A DNA stretch of 54,305 nucleotides from NCBI GenBank assembly GCA_945861975.1, contig CAMAXD010000004.1, positions 1 to 54,305 of the forward strand, read 5' to 3'. Under the pieces are notes generated by a model that saw only the letters and a program-made list of their open reading frames with translations, did no database searches and was not told the origin of the DNA. This document shows, piece by piece, positions 39,380 through 48,328 of the stretch. The translations under genes and the position numbers were made by a program. This stretch comes from Candidatus Kuenenia stuttgartensis (GTDB lineage: Bacteria; Planctomycetota; Planctomycetia; Planctomycetales; Planctomycetaceae). Every line of letters starts with the position of its first letter. Position 1 is the stretch's first letter.

Positions 39380-41908
39380 TTAAAGCACTGCCTTAATCTT
39401 CGTCAAAAACTCGCGATTCGTTGGAAATCGGTCCATCGTCTTCGTCAGTTGCTCCATCGCTTCGACAGGATTGAGGCTGATCAAGCTTCGACGGAGCATC
39501 GTGATTCCTTCCTGCAGGTCAGGTGCAAGAATTTTCTCTTCCCGACGAGTTCCGGATTTCGTGATGTCAATCGACGGCCAAATGCGTCTGTCAGCCAATT
39601 CACGACTGAGCACCATTTCCATGTTGCCCGTACCTTTGAATTCCTGAAAGATCGCTTCGTCAATTCTGCCGCCAGTGTCAATCAAAGCCGTCCCGCAGAC
39701 TGTTAAAGAGCCGCCTTCGTCAAAGCGACGTGCCTGCCCAAAAAGCTTCTTGGGAATATCCATGGCCCGAATATCCAGACCGCCGGTTCCCGTCCTTCCG
39801 GAATTGTTGGCCTTGTTGAAGGCACGAGCCAGTCGAGTAATACTGTCGAGCAGAATGAAGACATCTTTGCCCTCTTCAGCCAGACGTTTTGCTCTCTCGA
39901 TGATCAACTCCGCGATACGAATGTGGCTTTCGACATCGCTGTCGAGTGAGGACGAAATGACCTCGCCCTTTACCATTCGCCGCATCTCGGTCACTTCCTC
40001 AGGCCGCTCATCAATCAGCAATACCATCAGATGAATTTCCGGATGGTTAATGCTGACAGAATTCGCAATATCCTGAAGCAGCATGGTCTTGCCTGTGCGA
40101 GGAGGCGCAACCAACAGTGCTCGCTGTCCCTTACCAATCGGACAGAGCAAGTCCATGACTCGCATCGTCAGCGGCTTGGGACCAATTTCCAGTTTGATTT
40201 GCTCAAATGGGTTAATCGCCGTGAGGTTATCGAAGTTCCTGACATTCAAATACTCTTCCGGAGTAAACCCATCAATGAGTTCTACTTCGCGAAGTCGGGG
40301 TCCCTGGTTACGAGTGCCCTGCCCTACGTCACCACGAATCAGGACACCTTGTCGTAGCTTGTATTTTTCTACCAGTGAACTGGAGACAAACGGATTGGAG
40401 TCTTCTGCGGCGTAGTTTCTTTTCGGATCACGCAAGAAACCATATCCCCGTGGGTGAAGTTCCAGCACGCCATCGAACGTCCCTTCAACGACTTCACCGG
40501 ACGGCTGAATCGTTCTGCCGCGTCGCGGACCTCCCAGATCGCGTCCGCGTCCCGTATCCCGGCCACCACGAGGTGGTCCGCCTTCACTACGTCGACCACG
40601 ACCGCCATCGTTGCGGCCACCGCCATCGTTGCGGCCACCACCATCGTTGCGGCCACCACCATCATTTCGGCCACCACGACGCCCGCGATTCCCGTCGTTT
40701 CTTCCATCGCCTCCACGAGGCCCATCATTTCTGCCTCGGTTGCCCTCAGGCCGGCCACTACTCTGAAATCGGCTGGGCTCACGCCCATCATTGCGGCGAG
40801 GCTCACGCACGTCATTGCGGGCAGGCTCTCGCATATCACTGCGACCAGGCTCTCGCACATCACTGCGACCAGGCTCTCGCAGGTCATTGCGACCAGGCTC
40901 ACGCACATCACGGCCAGGCTCTCGCACGTCATTGCGGCCAGGCTCTCGCAAATCACGACCAGGCTCTCGCAGGTCGTTGCGGCCAGGCTCTCGCACATCA
41001 CTGCGACCGGGTTCTGGTCCCCGTGGCACATTATCTCCGTCGCCTATTCCTTCACCACCTCGACGACGACGACGGCGGCGGCGGCGAGGCCGGCGATCTC
41101 CGTCAAACAATTCACCCTGTGACAGCGGCGCGCCCTCTTCACCGTCACTAGAGCCTCCGCCCTCATCATCGTAGGACATTTGATCACGATCATCGTCCAG
41201 TTCACGATCACTCGCGAAATCCCGATCGGGATCATATGGCGGCTCAGACTCTGGACGTCGATCCACCGAGGGCCCTCGATCCAAATCGCTGTCACCACGA
41301 TAAGCCGAACGACCTCTGCCAGAATGACGCGGAGATCTTCCGCCCCGATCAGATGCCCCATCTCTTAAGGGAGTTGCATCTCTGAGTGGCGCTGCATCTC
41401 GCACCGGCGCTGGTCCGTCATCATCCCCAAAATCCAGCTCTTCTGAGCTGAAGTATCTCATTCCGGTCTGGGGCTCAACATCAGCAATATGTCGCTCAAA
41501 TCGGCTTGAAGTTCTTTCGTTTCGCTCTGTTTCGGCCGAGGTCGATTCGGGAGGAGCATCTGAAGGAGCTGGCCGTGTACTGCGAGTTCCGCGCTTCGCT
41601 GGGGGACGCTCTCTTCGAGCTTTCGGAACTCTCGGTTCTTCTGGGGGACTCTCAACGGATGGCTTAGGCTCAGCCGCTGTTGAACTTTTCCGCTCCCGTG
41701 GTTGACGGGCCGGACGTTCTTCATTGACGACACCCGAACCAAAGTCATCGTCTGCAATAGAAGGCGCCGGTGTGACGCCGTCCTCAGTGCCAATCTTTTT
41801 GGAACGTGTTGATGGTCGGCGAGCCGGAGTTGACGATGGGGAACGGGGCGACGTTCGTCGACGTGGTCGTTCGCTGGTTCCTTCAGAATCGGAACTGCTG
41901 GTCGGCAT
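39380..41908 (-). CDS. rho: transcription termination factor Rho with about 465-residue disordered repeat extension
   Basis: 842 residues from the ATG at 41908 (AGG 9 bases upstream; the frame is open 19 codons further to 41965). Residues about 466-842 are a normal Rho: RNA-binding cold-shock-like domain (GYGFLRDPKRNY), Walker A VAPPRTGKTMLLQDIA, VLLIDERPEEVTEM, Q-loop DSITRLARAFN and R-loop GGLDIRAMDIPKKLFG. The N-terminal part is disordered: Ser/Arg/Pro-rich, then acidic, a basic RRPRRRRRRRRRGG run, about ten REPGR(N/S)D units, then GGGRND units. Rho unwinds RNA and terminates transcription. Extensions of this kind are known in several phyla and can change RNA binding or drive phase separation; the effect here is inferred. 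Confidence 0.95.
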   Translation of the reverse strand: MPTSSSDSEGTSERPRRRTSPRSPSSTPARRPSTRSKKIGTEDGVTPAPSIADDDFGSGVVNEERPARQPRERKSSTAAEPKPSVESPPEEPRVPKARRERPPAKRGTRSTRPAPSDAPPESTSAETERNERTSSRFERHIADVEPQTGMRYFSSEELDFGDDDGPAPVRDAAPLRDATPLRDGASDRGGRSPRHSGRGRSAYRGDSDLDRGPSVDRRPESEPPYDPDRDFASDRELDDDRDQMSYDDEGGGSSDGEEGAPLSQGELFDGDRRPRRRRRRRRRGGEGIGDGDNVPRGPEPGRSDVREPGRNDLREPGRDLREPGRNDVREPGRDVREPGRNDLREPGRSDVREPGRSDMREPARNDVREPRRNDGREPSRFQSSGRPEGNRGRNDGPRGGDGRNDGNRGRRGGRNDGGGRNDGGGRNDGGGRNDGGRGRRSEGGPPRGGRDTGRGRDLGGPRRGRTIQPSGEVVEGTFDGVLELHPRGYGFLRDPKRNYAAEDSNPFVSSSLVEKYKLRQGVLIRGDVGQGTRNQGPRLREVELIDGFTPEEYLNVRNFDNLTAINPFEQIKLEIGPKPLTMRVMDLLCPIGKGQRALLVAPPRTGKTMLLQDIANSVSINHPEIHLMVLLIDERPEEVTEMRRMVKGEVISSSLDSDVESHIRIAELIIERAKRLAEEGKDVFILLDSITRLARAFNKANNSGRTGTGGLDIRAMDIPKKLFGQARRFDEGGSLTVCGTALIDTGGRIDEAIFQEFKGTGNMEMVLSRELADRRIWPSIDITKSGTRREEKILAPDLQEGITMLRRSLISLNPVEAMEQLTKTMDRFPTNREFLTKIKAVL
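40604..40675 (-). repeat. four 18-bp repeats (GGGRND units) in rho
   Basis: Units 40604-40621, 40622-40639, 40640-40657 and 40658-40675, each coding six residues of the type GGRNDG. RGG-like, so possibly RNA-binding. Confidence 0.85.
40773..41018 (-). repeat. 24-bp degenerate tandem repeats (REPGRNDV units) in rho
   Basis: About ten units of eight residues of the form REPGR(N/S)D(V/L/M), some shortened to seven. On the plus strand the unit is CAGGCTCTCGCACATCACTG with small changes. All units keep the rho frame. Confidence 0.85.
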
Positions 41909-43383
41909 AAATATAACCTGATTTGGCCTGGGTAAAAGTGGAGGCAGCAGGCGAAATTGCCTCAAACCTCTCGAAAATTAATTTTCACGGTATCAACAAA
42001 CCCTGCGATTTCGGGCACGTTGCCACAAAAAGAGGTTTGGCAGAAAGCACCTTGCTCGCTGCATAGCGACCGAGAAAACACGAAAAGAACACGGTGTTCG
42101 CCCATTCAAAAGGGACGAAACGACACATCCCAAATCGGGTGTGAGACTCAGTAGAGTCATTCGGTGCCTGCCAAAACAGACATTCACCGCACTCCTGCTG
42201 AACAAACCGCTGCCCACCATCGGTGATTCAAGTTCCGACGCCTTCGCCCGACAACCTGACTCACACACCTCGAGTTACACGAGACTTCAAGGGACCGCCT
42301 CAAGATAAAAGAGGCCACAACGATCCAGCCTTCAAATGCCAGAACTGACCGGAAACACTGAGGTCTTCTTGCGACCATGGTCTCATGGCGACCGAAAACA
42401 GGCCACCAACCGGAAAGCTCAGTCAGCGAAATGGAAGCTTCAGGAGAGTTCCACTGAGCAACACTCGATGCACTGAGGAATTCAGCGCATCTCAAAACCG
42501 GGCATCATCACAACTTTGTGCCAACATGAGATGGCACCCGTCAGCTCAAGAACAGACTGACGACATTAGTATTAACGGATCTCAAGTCGATGTCAATTGA
42601 ACTGTTCGCGGGAAAATCAAACATTTTCCAGTCAAATCAGAGGTCTGGAAAGATTCTGCGCGAAATCCATCCGAGCCCCACCATCCGTCAAGACAGAAAA
42701 CTGTCAACGGACGAAGATCTCCAAAGCATGCCAACTCCGAAAAGAAAAGATATGCGATCTGAATAGATCTGGTTTCATGTTTCACGAACACGAAGAACTG
42801 CTCCCATCTGATTTGATCTTAAGAAACCGGCACCAACGACATGACTTCAGACTCATTTCGACTACAGTACTTATCACCACCCCTAAGCAATTCTCATGGA
42901 GTCGCAAAAGTCAGCATGGTTGACGAGTGCTTTGGCAGTTCACGTTGAGCAGTTCTCTGGAGAATAGAATCCCACAGAAAAGCAAGACGTAACGCAGAAC
43001 TGCCAGTACATCTTGCCGTACTAACGATTTCTTAGGCGGAGACCTATCCCAGCTTTGTGTCAGGATGAGCCAAACAAGGAGGCAGATCGAAAATCTCGAA
43101 GAGATACTGTATTTATGTTTACAGTGTTGGCATCGAGTTTGCTCAACAGGTCGGGTCCCGACAAATCGTCAGCAGGGTAGCCACGTGAGTGACTGCTTCT
43201 GAACAGTTCGTTCATCTTTGCCACTCCAATTACCGGTTTATGGTCTGTGTGGTGCTTGGCGGTCTGCCACCAAAGTCCAGGAAGCGGCAGTCATGCCCTT
43301 CATTAATTCATCAGGGAATCTTGAAGCGGGTTGACGTTGAAGGTTCTTGATTTCAGCGTTTATTCAACACGAAAGAGTTTGGA
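41909..43383. other. 1.5-kb gene-free region between divergent rho and lexA
   Basis: No recognisable gene on either strand; the frames present are short, lack homology and have no good ribosome sites. Visible structure: a small hairpin GACTC-AGTA-GAGTC (42145-42158) in the rho upstream region, and a palindrome at 43106-43125 on the lexA side. The stretch is unusually long for this window, where genes are mostly separated by 50-500 bases. It should hold both promoters, possibly long leaders or an undetected RNA. Confidence 0.5.
43106..43125. promoter_or_regulatory. palindrome ACTGTA-N8-TACAGT, candidate LexA-type operator
   Basis: Perfect 6-bp arms ACTGTA (43106-43111) and TACAGT (43120-43125) around TTTATGTT. 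The arms equal those of the proteobacterial SOS box (CTGTA...TACAG) but the spacing is two bases longer. It lies 258 bases before the lexA start. Planctomycete LexA sites may differ, so this is only a candidate. Confidence 0.35.
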
Positions 43384-44028
43384 ATGTCTGTTACAGGAAA
43401 GAAGAGCTCGCTCACTAAGCGGCAACGCGAAATCTATGAGTTTCTTCGCGACAAGATTATCAATCGAGGCTACGGCCCTACGGTTCGTGAAATCGGACAA
43501 CACTTTGAGATCCGATCCCCCAACGGGGTGATGTGCCATCTTAAGGCCCTGGAGCGAAAAGGACTGATCTCACGAGAGCAGAACATGTCCCGCGCGATCC
43601 AATTGGCTGATTCTCCCCAAAACCGTCTCTCCGTTTCCCTGATTGGCAGCACAGCTTCTGGCGGTCCGGTGCAGCCGAATGTCTCATCAGACGAATTGAT
43701 TTCGTTTTCGGCGATGTTCGAAGGTGGGGACGTTGGCTGCCTGAAGGTCGAAGGCAATCTGTTTGCTCCATTACACATTTGTAACGGAGACTTTTTGATC
43801 ATAAATCGGGAAGCCCCTGTACAGCCTGGATGCCATGTGGCCGCACTTGACGATCGTCACTCTGTGATAATCTGTATCGTTCAGGAAGGAACAAATCATC
43901 TTGTTCCCGCCCTGGCAGGAGCATTTAATTCAACAACCCGTCAGGTCCTCGGCGTCATCACAGGCGTCATTCGAAAGTTCAGAATCCCCGCTGTTCCGGT
44001 GGCCGCAACCACTACCGAACTGAAATAG
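43384..44028 (+). CDS. lexA: LexA-family repressor lacking the self-cleavage residues
   Basis: 214 residues. Residues 9-75 are a typical LexA winged helix: SLTKRQREIYEFLRDKI, YGPTVREIGQHFEIRSPNGV, LKALERKGLISRE. Residues 82-200 are an S24-like beta domain, but the catalytic parts are altered. Where LexA has VxGxSM with the nucleophile Ser, this protein has KVEGNLFAP (L126 in place of Ser). Where the general-base Lys is expected, it has SVIICIV (C164). The cleavage Ala-Gly corresponds to Ser-Gly (92-93). Known LexA is inactivated by RecA-stimulated self-cleavage at exactly these residues. Inferred: this product can bind DNA but should not self-cleave, so it may be a constitutive or ligand-regulated repressor. 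Length and fold otherwise normal. Confidence 0.85.
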   Translation: MSVTGKKSSLTKRQREIYEFLRDKIINRGYGPTVREIGQHFEIRSPNGVMCHLKALERKGLISREQNMSRAIQLADSPQNRLSVSLIGSTASGGPVQPNVSSDELISFSAMFEGGDVGCLKVEGNLFAPLHICNGDFLIINREAPVQPGCHVAALDDRHSVIICIVQEGTNHLVPALAGAFNSTTRQVLGVITGVIRKFRIPAVPVAATTTELK

Positions 44029-44199
44029 TGCCAAAAGCAACAAGTGAATTCACCAGCAACAAAAGTCGGCTTGAGGCAGACAATTCTGCACTCGAGTCGG
44101 CTTACTGTTTTTAAACCCATGAGAACGCATGAGTTTGTGGCCGACCAAAACGTGAGCGACAAAGGGCATCCGGAATAGTCGGCCCGCCTACCCGACGAA

Positions 44200-45654
44200 T
44201 CAACCTGCGTGCCGATGCTGACCCATTTGGCTTAGCCGGTTGTAAAGGGTCTTCAGTGCAATCCCAAGTTCCTTGGCAGCTTTCGGCTTGTCTCCCTGAT
44301 ATTTGTCGAGCACCCTCAGAATTAATCTCTCTTCCATTTCGCGAAGTGTGATGGGCTCTGAGTTGACAAGCTCCGCGGAGACATCGGCATGACTTGAGGT
44401 GGCTGCTGAACTACGAGCCTGCTCATAACCAGAAGTCACACCGGAGTTGGATTTGCGGAGGATGCTGCGCGGCAAATCTTCGGGCTGAATGGTTTTTCCA
44501 TCAGACAGAATCGCAGCGTGCTCAAGCACATTGGCAAGTTCGCGTACATTGCCTGACCAATGATGAGACTGCAGAAGCCGAATTGTCTCCGGCGGCAGCA
44601 TTTCTGCCGGAATACTGTCGCGTTTCAAATGCCTTGCAATCAAGTGCAGTGCCAGACTCGGAATGTCGTCAAGTCGTTCACGCAACGGAGGTAGATAAAT
44701 TTCGAACGTATTGACTCGGAAGAACAGGTCTTCGCGAAAAGTACCAGCCGCCACCATCTGCTGCAGCTCGCGATTTGTCGCGCACACGATTCGAACGTCG
44801 ACGTGAAAAGGTTCGTTGTCGCCAACTCTTCGAACCTCACCCGACTCCAGAAATCGCAGCAGCTTGACCTGCATGGATTTATCCAGTTCCCCTAGCTCAT
44901 CGAGAAACAGAGTCCCATGATTGGCGACTTCAAAGAGACCGGCTCGATTTGAGTCCGCCCCGGTGAACGCGCCCTTGCGATGACCAAAGAACTCACTTTC
45001 TACAAGGTTTTCCGGGATCGCACCGCAGTTGACGGCAACAAACGGCGCATCACGACGATCACTCTGTTCATGAACGCGTCGTGCGACCATCTCTTTTCCA
45101 GTGCCGGTCTCTCCAAGAATCAGGACGGAAGAATCCGTCGGAGCAATCTTGGCGATCAGCTTGTGCACACGAGCCATCGGTGCGGACTTACCGATGAGGT
45201 CCGAGCGGCCTTCAACTCTCTGAAGACGACTCTCGAGAGCCAACGTCTTATTCTCAAGTGCCTTCCGCTCGCCGATCCGATCCAGCACATTCGAAATCTC
45301 GAACAGCGAAACCGGCTTCGGAAGAAAGTCATAGGCCCCCATCCGGATGGCGCGAATCGCATCGTCTCGATCACCATGTCCTGTGCTGATGACGCAGACG
45401 GTCTCCGGAGAATGCTCACGAAGATAGTCAATCACGTCCCAGCCACTGCCGCCCGGCATCCGCAAATCTATAATAGCCGCATCAAAGACGTTCTTTTGAA
45501 TCGCCTCAATGGCAGCGCCCGGAGATTGCTTCACCGTGGCCACATGGCCCATTCGGGGCAGTTCAGACCGCATTAGTTCTGCAATGGAATTCTCATCATC
45601 AACGAAGAGAACTCGCAGGCTTTGTCGTTTCCTGGTACCCACCGCCAACTCCAT
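44200..45654 (-). CDS. sigma-54-dependent NtrC-type response regulator
   Basis: 484 residues from the ATG at 45654 (MELAVGTRKRQS); the frame is open 34 codons further, and no start has a clear ribosome site. Receiver domain: LRVLFVDDEN, phospho-acceptor region AAIIDLRMPGGSGWD, FLPKPVSLFE. AAA+ domain: Walker A ILGETGTGKEMVARRV, sigma-54 contact loop GHRKGAFTGAD, Walker B GTLFLDELGELD. The C-terminal Fis-type helix-turn-helix is GDKPKAAKELGIALKTLYNR. It activates sigma-54 promoters when phosphorylated. No histidine kinase gene is in the window. It lies downstream of sucC-sucD on the same strand with a 200-base gap, so linkage to them is uncertain. Confidence 0.94.
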   Translation of the reverse strand: MELAVGTRKRQSLRVLFVDDENSIAELMRSELPRMGHVATVKQSPGAAIEAIQKNVFDAAIIDLRMPGGSGWDVIDYLREHSPETVCVISTGHGDRDDAIRAIRMGAYDFLPKPVSLFEISNVLDRIGERKALENKTLALESRLQRVEGRSDLIGKSAPMARVHKLIAKIAPTDSSVLILGETGTGKEMVARRVHEQSDRRDAPFVAVNCGAIPENLVESEFFGHRKGAFTGADSNRAGLFEVANHGTLFLDELGELDKSMQVKLLRFLESGEVRRVGDNEPFHVDVRIVCATNRELQQMVAAGTFREDLFFRVNTFEIYLPPLRERLDDIPSLALHLIARHLKRDSIPAEMLPPETIRLLQSHHWSGNVRELANVLEHAAILSDGKTIQPEDLPRSILRKSNSGVTSGYEQARSSAATSSHADVSAELVNSEPITLREMEERLILRVLDKYQGDKPKAAKELGIALKTLYNRLSQMGQHRHAG

Positions 45655-45856
45655 GGCCAAGGTACTCAGCCTCATGCTGAGCACAGTCTGTTGCGCAAAA
45701 CAGCCTTCAAAAGGAGAGCCTCTGAAGACGCATTTCCCAGTGTTTCTGCCAGACATCCGGCAAAAAGCACCGATGAGAGAGGCCTATGGTGTATCAGAAA
45801 ACCAATCCGACAGCAACGTGGGTTTGCTGCGAGATACTCGGCGCTCCGGCGACTGT

Positions 45857-46753
45857 TTATGCCTTCTGCATCGCCTTTTTCATCGCGTCGCCCATCCCAC
45901 CAGGACTGTCGGAAACGATTACCCCGGCTGCTCGCAAAGCCGCCATTTTCTCGGCTGCGCCACCGCCGCCGCCAGAAATGATTGCTCCGGCATGCCCCAT
46001 TCGCTTACCTGGAGGAGCTGTCTGGCCAGCGATGAACCCAGCAACAGGCTTCGTGACATAAGACTTGATGTACTCTGCGGCCAACTGCTCTGCACTTCCC
46101 CCAATTTCTCCGATCACGAGGATCCCCTCGGTGCCCGGATCATTCTGAAACATCTCCAGCAGTTCGATATAATTTGTGCCGTTAATTGGATCGCCACCAA
46201 TCCCGACCGCAGTGCTTTGACCGAGCTCCACGCGTCCTAACTGCCATGCTGCCTCATAGGTCAAAGTCCCACTTTTGCTTATAATCCCGATCGTTCCCGG
46301 CTTGTGAATGTATCCGGGCATGATTCCAATCTTGGCGATGCCTGGAGTAATCACTCCCGGGCAGTTCGGGCCAATCAAACGTGATTTCGACCCGGCCATC
46401 CCACGCTTCACTCGCAGCATGTCCATCACTGGAATGCCTTCGGTGATAACCACGATCAGTTCCATCCCGGCATCCGCAGCTTCCAGAATCGCGTCTGCAC
46501 AGAACGGCGGAGGAACGAACACCATGGATGTATTCGCTCCGGTTTTCTCTTGGGCTTCCCGCACAGAATTGAAGACCGGAAAACCATCAACCGTGGTTCC
46601 ACCCTTCCCCGGCGTAACACCACCGACGAATACATCAACCCCCGGCTGGCACTCCGCCGCATAAGCTCGGCATTGCTGACTATGGAACAAGCCGGAGTTG
46701 CCCGTGATCCCCTGAGTGATCACTCGCGTCGATTTGGAAACAAGAATACTCAT
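45857..46753 (-). CDS. sucD: succinate-CoA ligase, alpha subunit
   Basis: 298 residues, normal length. CoA-binding Rossmann domain at the N-terminus ([29 protein letters not shown]), then [24 protein letters not shown], and the active-site His that is phosphorylated, in [11 protein letters not shown]. With SucC it interconverts succinyl-CoA and succinate with synthesis of ATP or GTP in the TCA cycle, in the cytoplasm. It starts 152 bases after the sucC stop on the same strand, in the usual order sucC-sucD. Confidence 0.97.
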   Translation of the reverse strand: MSILVSKSTRVITQGITGNSGLFHSQQCRAYAAECQPGVDVFVGGVTPGKGGTTVDGFPVFNSVREAQEKTGANTSMVFVPPPFCADAILEAADAGMELIVVITEGIPVMDMLRVKRGMAGSKSRLIGPNCPGVITPGIAKIGIMPGYIHKPGTIGIISKSGTLTYEAAWQLGRVELGQSTAVGIGGDPINGTNYIELLEMFQNDPGTEGILVIGEIGGSAEQLAAEYIKSYVTKPVAGFIAGQTAPPGKRMGHAGAIISGGGGGAAEKMAALRAAGVIVSDSPGGMGDAMKKAMQKA

Positions 46754-46905
46754 CGGTTTGAATTCACCAGTTTGAGATCTGAGGTCAGGACTGCATTGCT
46801 GACGATCTCATCGCCAGCGACACAACTTCTACAGGCTAAACAATGGCACTCGAAGACATTGCAGAAGAACCCGGGTAATCAACTCGCCGAATCCCCTTCA
46901 CCGCA

Positions 46906-48093
46906 CTACGCGCCAAGTGACTTTACTACTTTCTGAGCGGCATCCGTCAGGTCCGTCGCGGAAATAATATCGCGACCACTGGCCTTCAGCATTTCTCGGG
47001 CAATTTCCACATTCGTACCCTCAAGTCGCACGACAAGCGGAACATTGAAACCAACCTTCTCGTAGGCGTTCAGAAGAGCCGACACAATGATGTCGCACTT
47101 CATAATACCGCCAAAGATGTTGACCAGAACGGCCTTCACATTCTTGTCTGCAAGGATGATGCGAAACGCTTCGGTCACCTGATCTTCATTGGCCCCGCCG
47201 CCTACATCAAGAAAATTGGCAGGCTCACCGCCGTGCAACTTGATCAGGTCCATCGTGCTCATCGCAAGACCTGCTCCGTTAACAAGACAGCCAATATTGC
47301 CATTCAGTTTCACATAGCTCAAGCCTGTGTCAGCGGCTCGCACCTCGGCTGGATCCTCTTCAGAAAGATCTCTCAAAGCGACGACATCTTTGTGACGGAA
47401 CAAAGCGTTATCGTCAAACGTCACTTTGCCATCAAGGGCAAGCAACTGGCTGTCTTCAGTCAGGATCAATGGATTGATCTCAACCATACTGCAGTCATAG
47501 GCCACAAAGAACTTGCAGATCTGTGGCAGAAATTTTTCCGCATTGCGAACACCAACAGCATCGAATCCCAGCGCATAGGCCATCTTGCGAGCCTGATAAG
47601 GATAGAGCCCCGCGACCGCATCAAACGGCTCAGCAACGATCTTTTCCGGCGAGTGCTTCGCAACCTCCTCAATGTCCATCCCTCCCTCGGAAGACATGAT
47701 CAGCACCGGCCCTCCAACTTCGCGATCAACGACAATCCCAAGATAAAGCTCGCGAGCAATCTTCAGCCCCTGCTCGACAAACAGCGTGTTGACCTGCTTG
47801 CCGTCGTCACCGGTCTGAATCGTAACCAGCGTACTACCCAGCATTCGGGCAGCATTTTCTGCAGCCTCTGCAGCGGATTTCACCAGCACAACACCACGCT
47901 GGGCCGGATGCTCCTTAAACGTCCCTTTCCCTCGCCCGCCAGCGTGTATCTGCGATTTAACAACCGCAATGGGCCCGCCGAGCGTTGTGAATGCAGCAGC
48001 CGCTTCTTCAGCAGACTTCACAACAATCCCCTGAGGTACTGGCACTCCGGCAGCCTTAAAGAGCTGCTTGGCCTGATATTCATGAATCTTCAT
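46906..48093 (-). CDS. sucC: succinate-CoA ligase, beta subunit
   Basis: 395 residues from the ATG at 48093 ([20 protein letters not shown]), the standard SucC N-terminus; an ATG three codons earlier (48102) is also in frame. ATP-grasp features: [34 protein letters not shown], and the C-terminal ligase part [17 protein letters not shown] with [11 protein letters not shown]. It binds the nucleotide and succinate and passes the phosphoryl group to SucD. The gap of about 150 bases to sucD is longer than typical but both are likely in one transcript. Confidence 0.97.
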   Translation of the reverse strand: MKIHEYQAKQLFKAAGVPVPQGIVVKSAEEAAAAFTTLGGPIAVVKSQIHAGGRGKGTFKEHPAQRGVVLVKSAAEAAENAARMLGSTLVTIQTGDDGKQVNTLFVEQGLKIARELYLGIVVDREVGGPVLIMSSEGGMDIEEVAKHSPEKIVAEPFDAVAGLYPYQARKMAYALGFDAVGVRNAEKFLPQICKFFVAYDCSMVEINPLILTEDSQLLALDGKVTFDDNALFRHKDVVALRDLSEEDPAEVRAADTGLSYVKLNGNIGCLVNGAGLAMSTMDLIKLHGGEPANFLDVGGGANEDQVTEAFRIILADKNVKAVLVNIFGGIMKCDIIVSALLNAYEKVGFNVPLVVRLEGTNVEIAREMLKASGRDIISATDLTDAAQKVVKSLGA

Positions 48094-48328
48094 GGAGCAC
48101 AATCACGTTCAGGAATAATGAAAGAGTTTTCTCGCAACGATCATTGGCCATTCTCCGCATTTCTGAGGAGCCTGACGCTTTGAAAGCGCATTGGACTATA
48201 GCGGGCCTGATTGTCTTCTTCGAGGAATGCGGTCCCGCCACCCGGGATTTCCTGAAAATTTGCTGCCGCTGAACGCTCCAAATTTATGCAGACCAGCGTC
48301 GACATTGGGCACTTGCCCGAGGCCCGGA

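Noticed and set aside
40773-41018. Regularly spaced 24-bp repeats suggesting CRISPR
   Set aside because: Units are contiguous, without unique spacers, and keep the rho coding frame.
40375-41151. 258-codon His-rich frame on the plus strand, and a 222-codon frame in another phase
   Set aside because: Both are antisense shadows of the rho repeats; periodic DNA keeps several frames open. Rho motifs are clear on the minus strand.
41909-43383. tRNA or known riboswitch in the rho-lexA gap
   Set aside because: No T-loop consensus, cloverleaf or known riboswitch core was found by eye; a covariance-model search would be needed to settle it.
47233-48183. 316-codon frame on the plus strand
   Set aside because: Antisense to sucC, whose family motifs are unmistakable.
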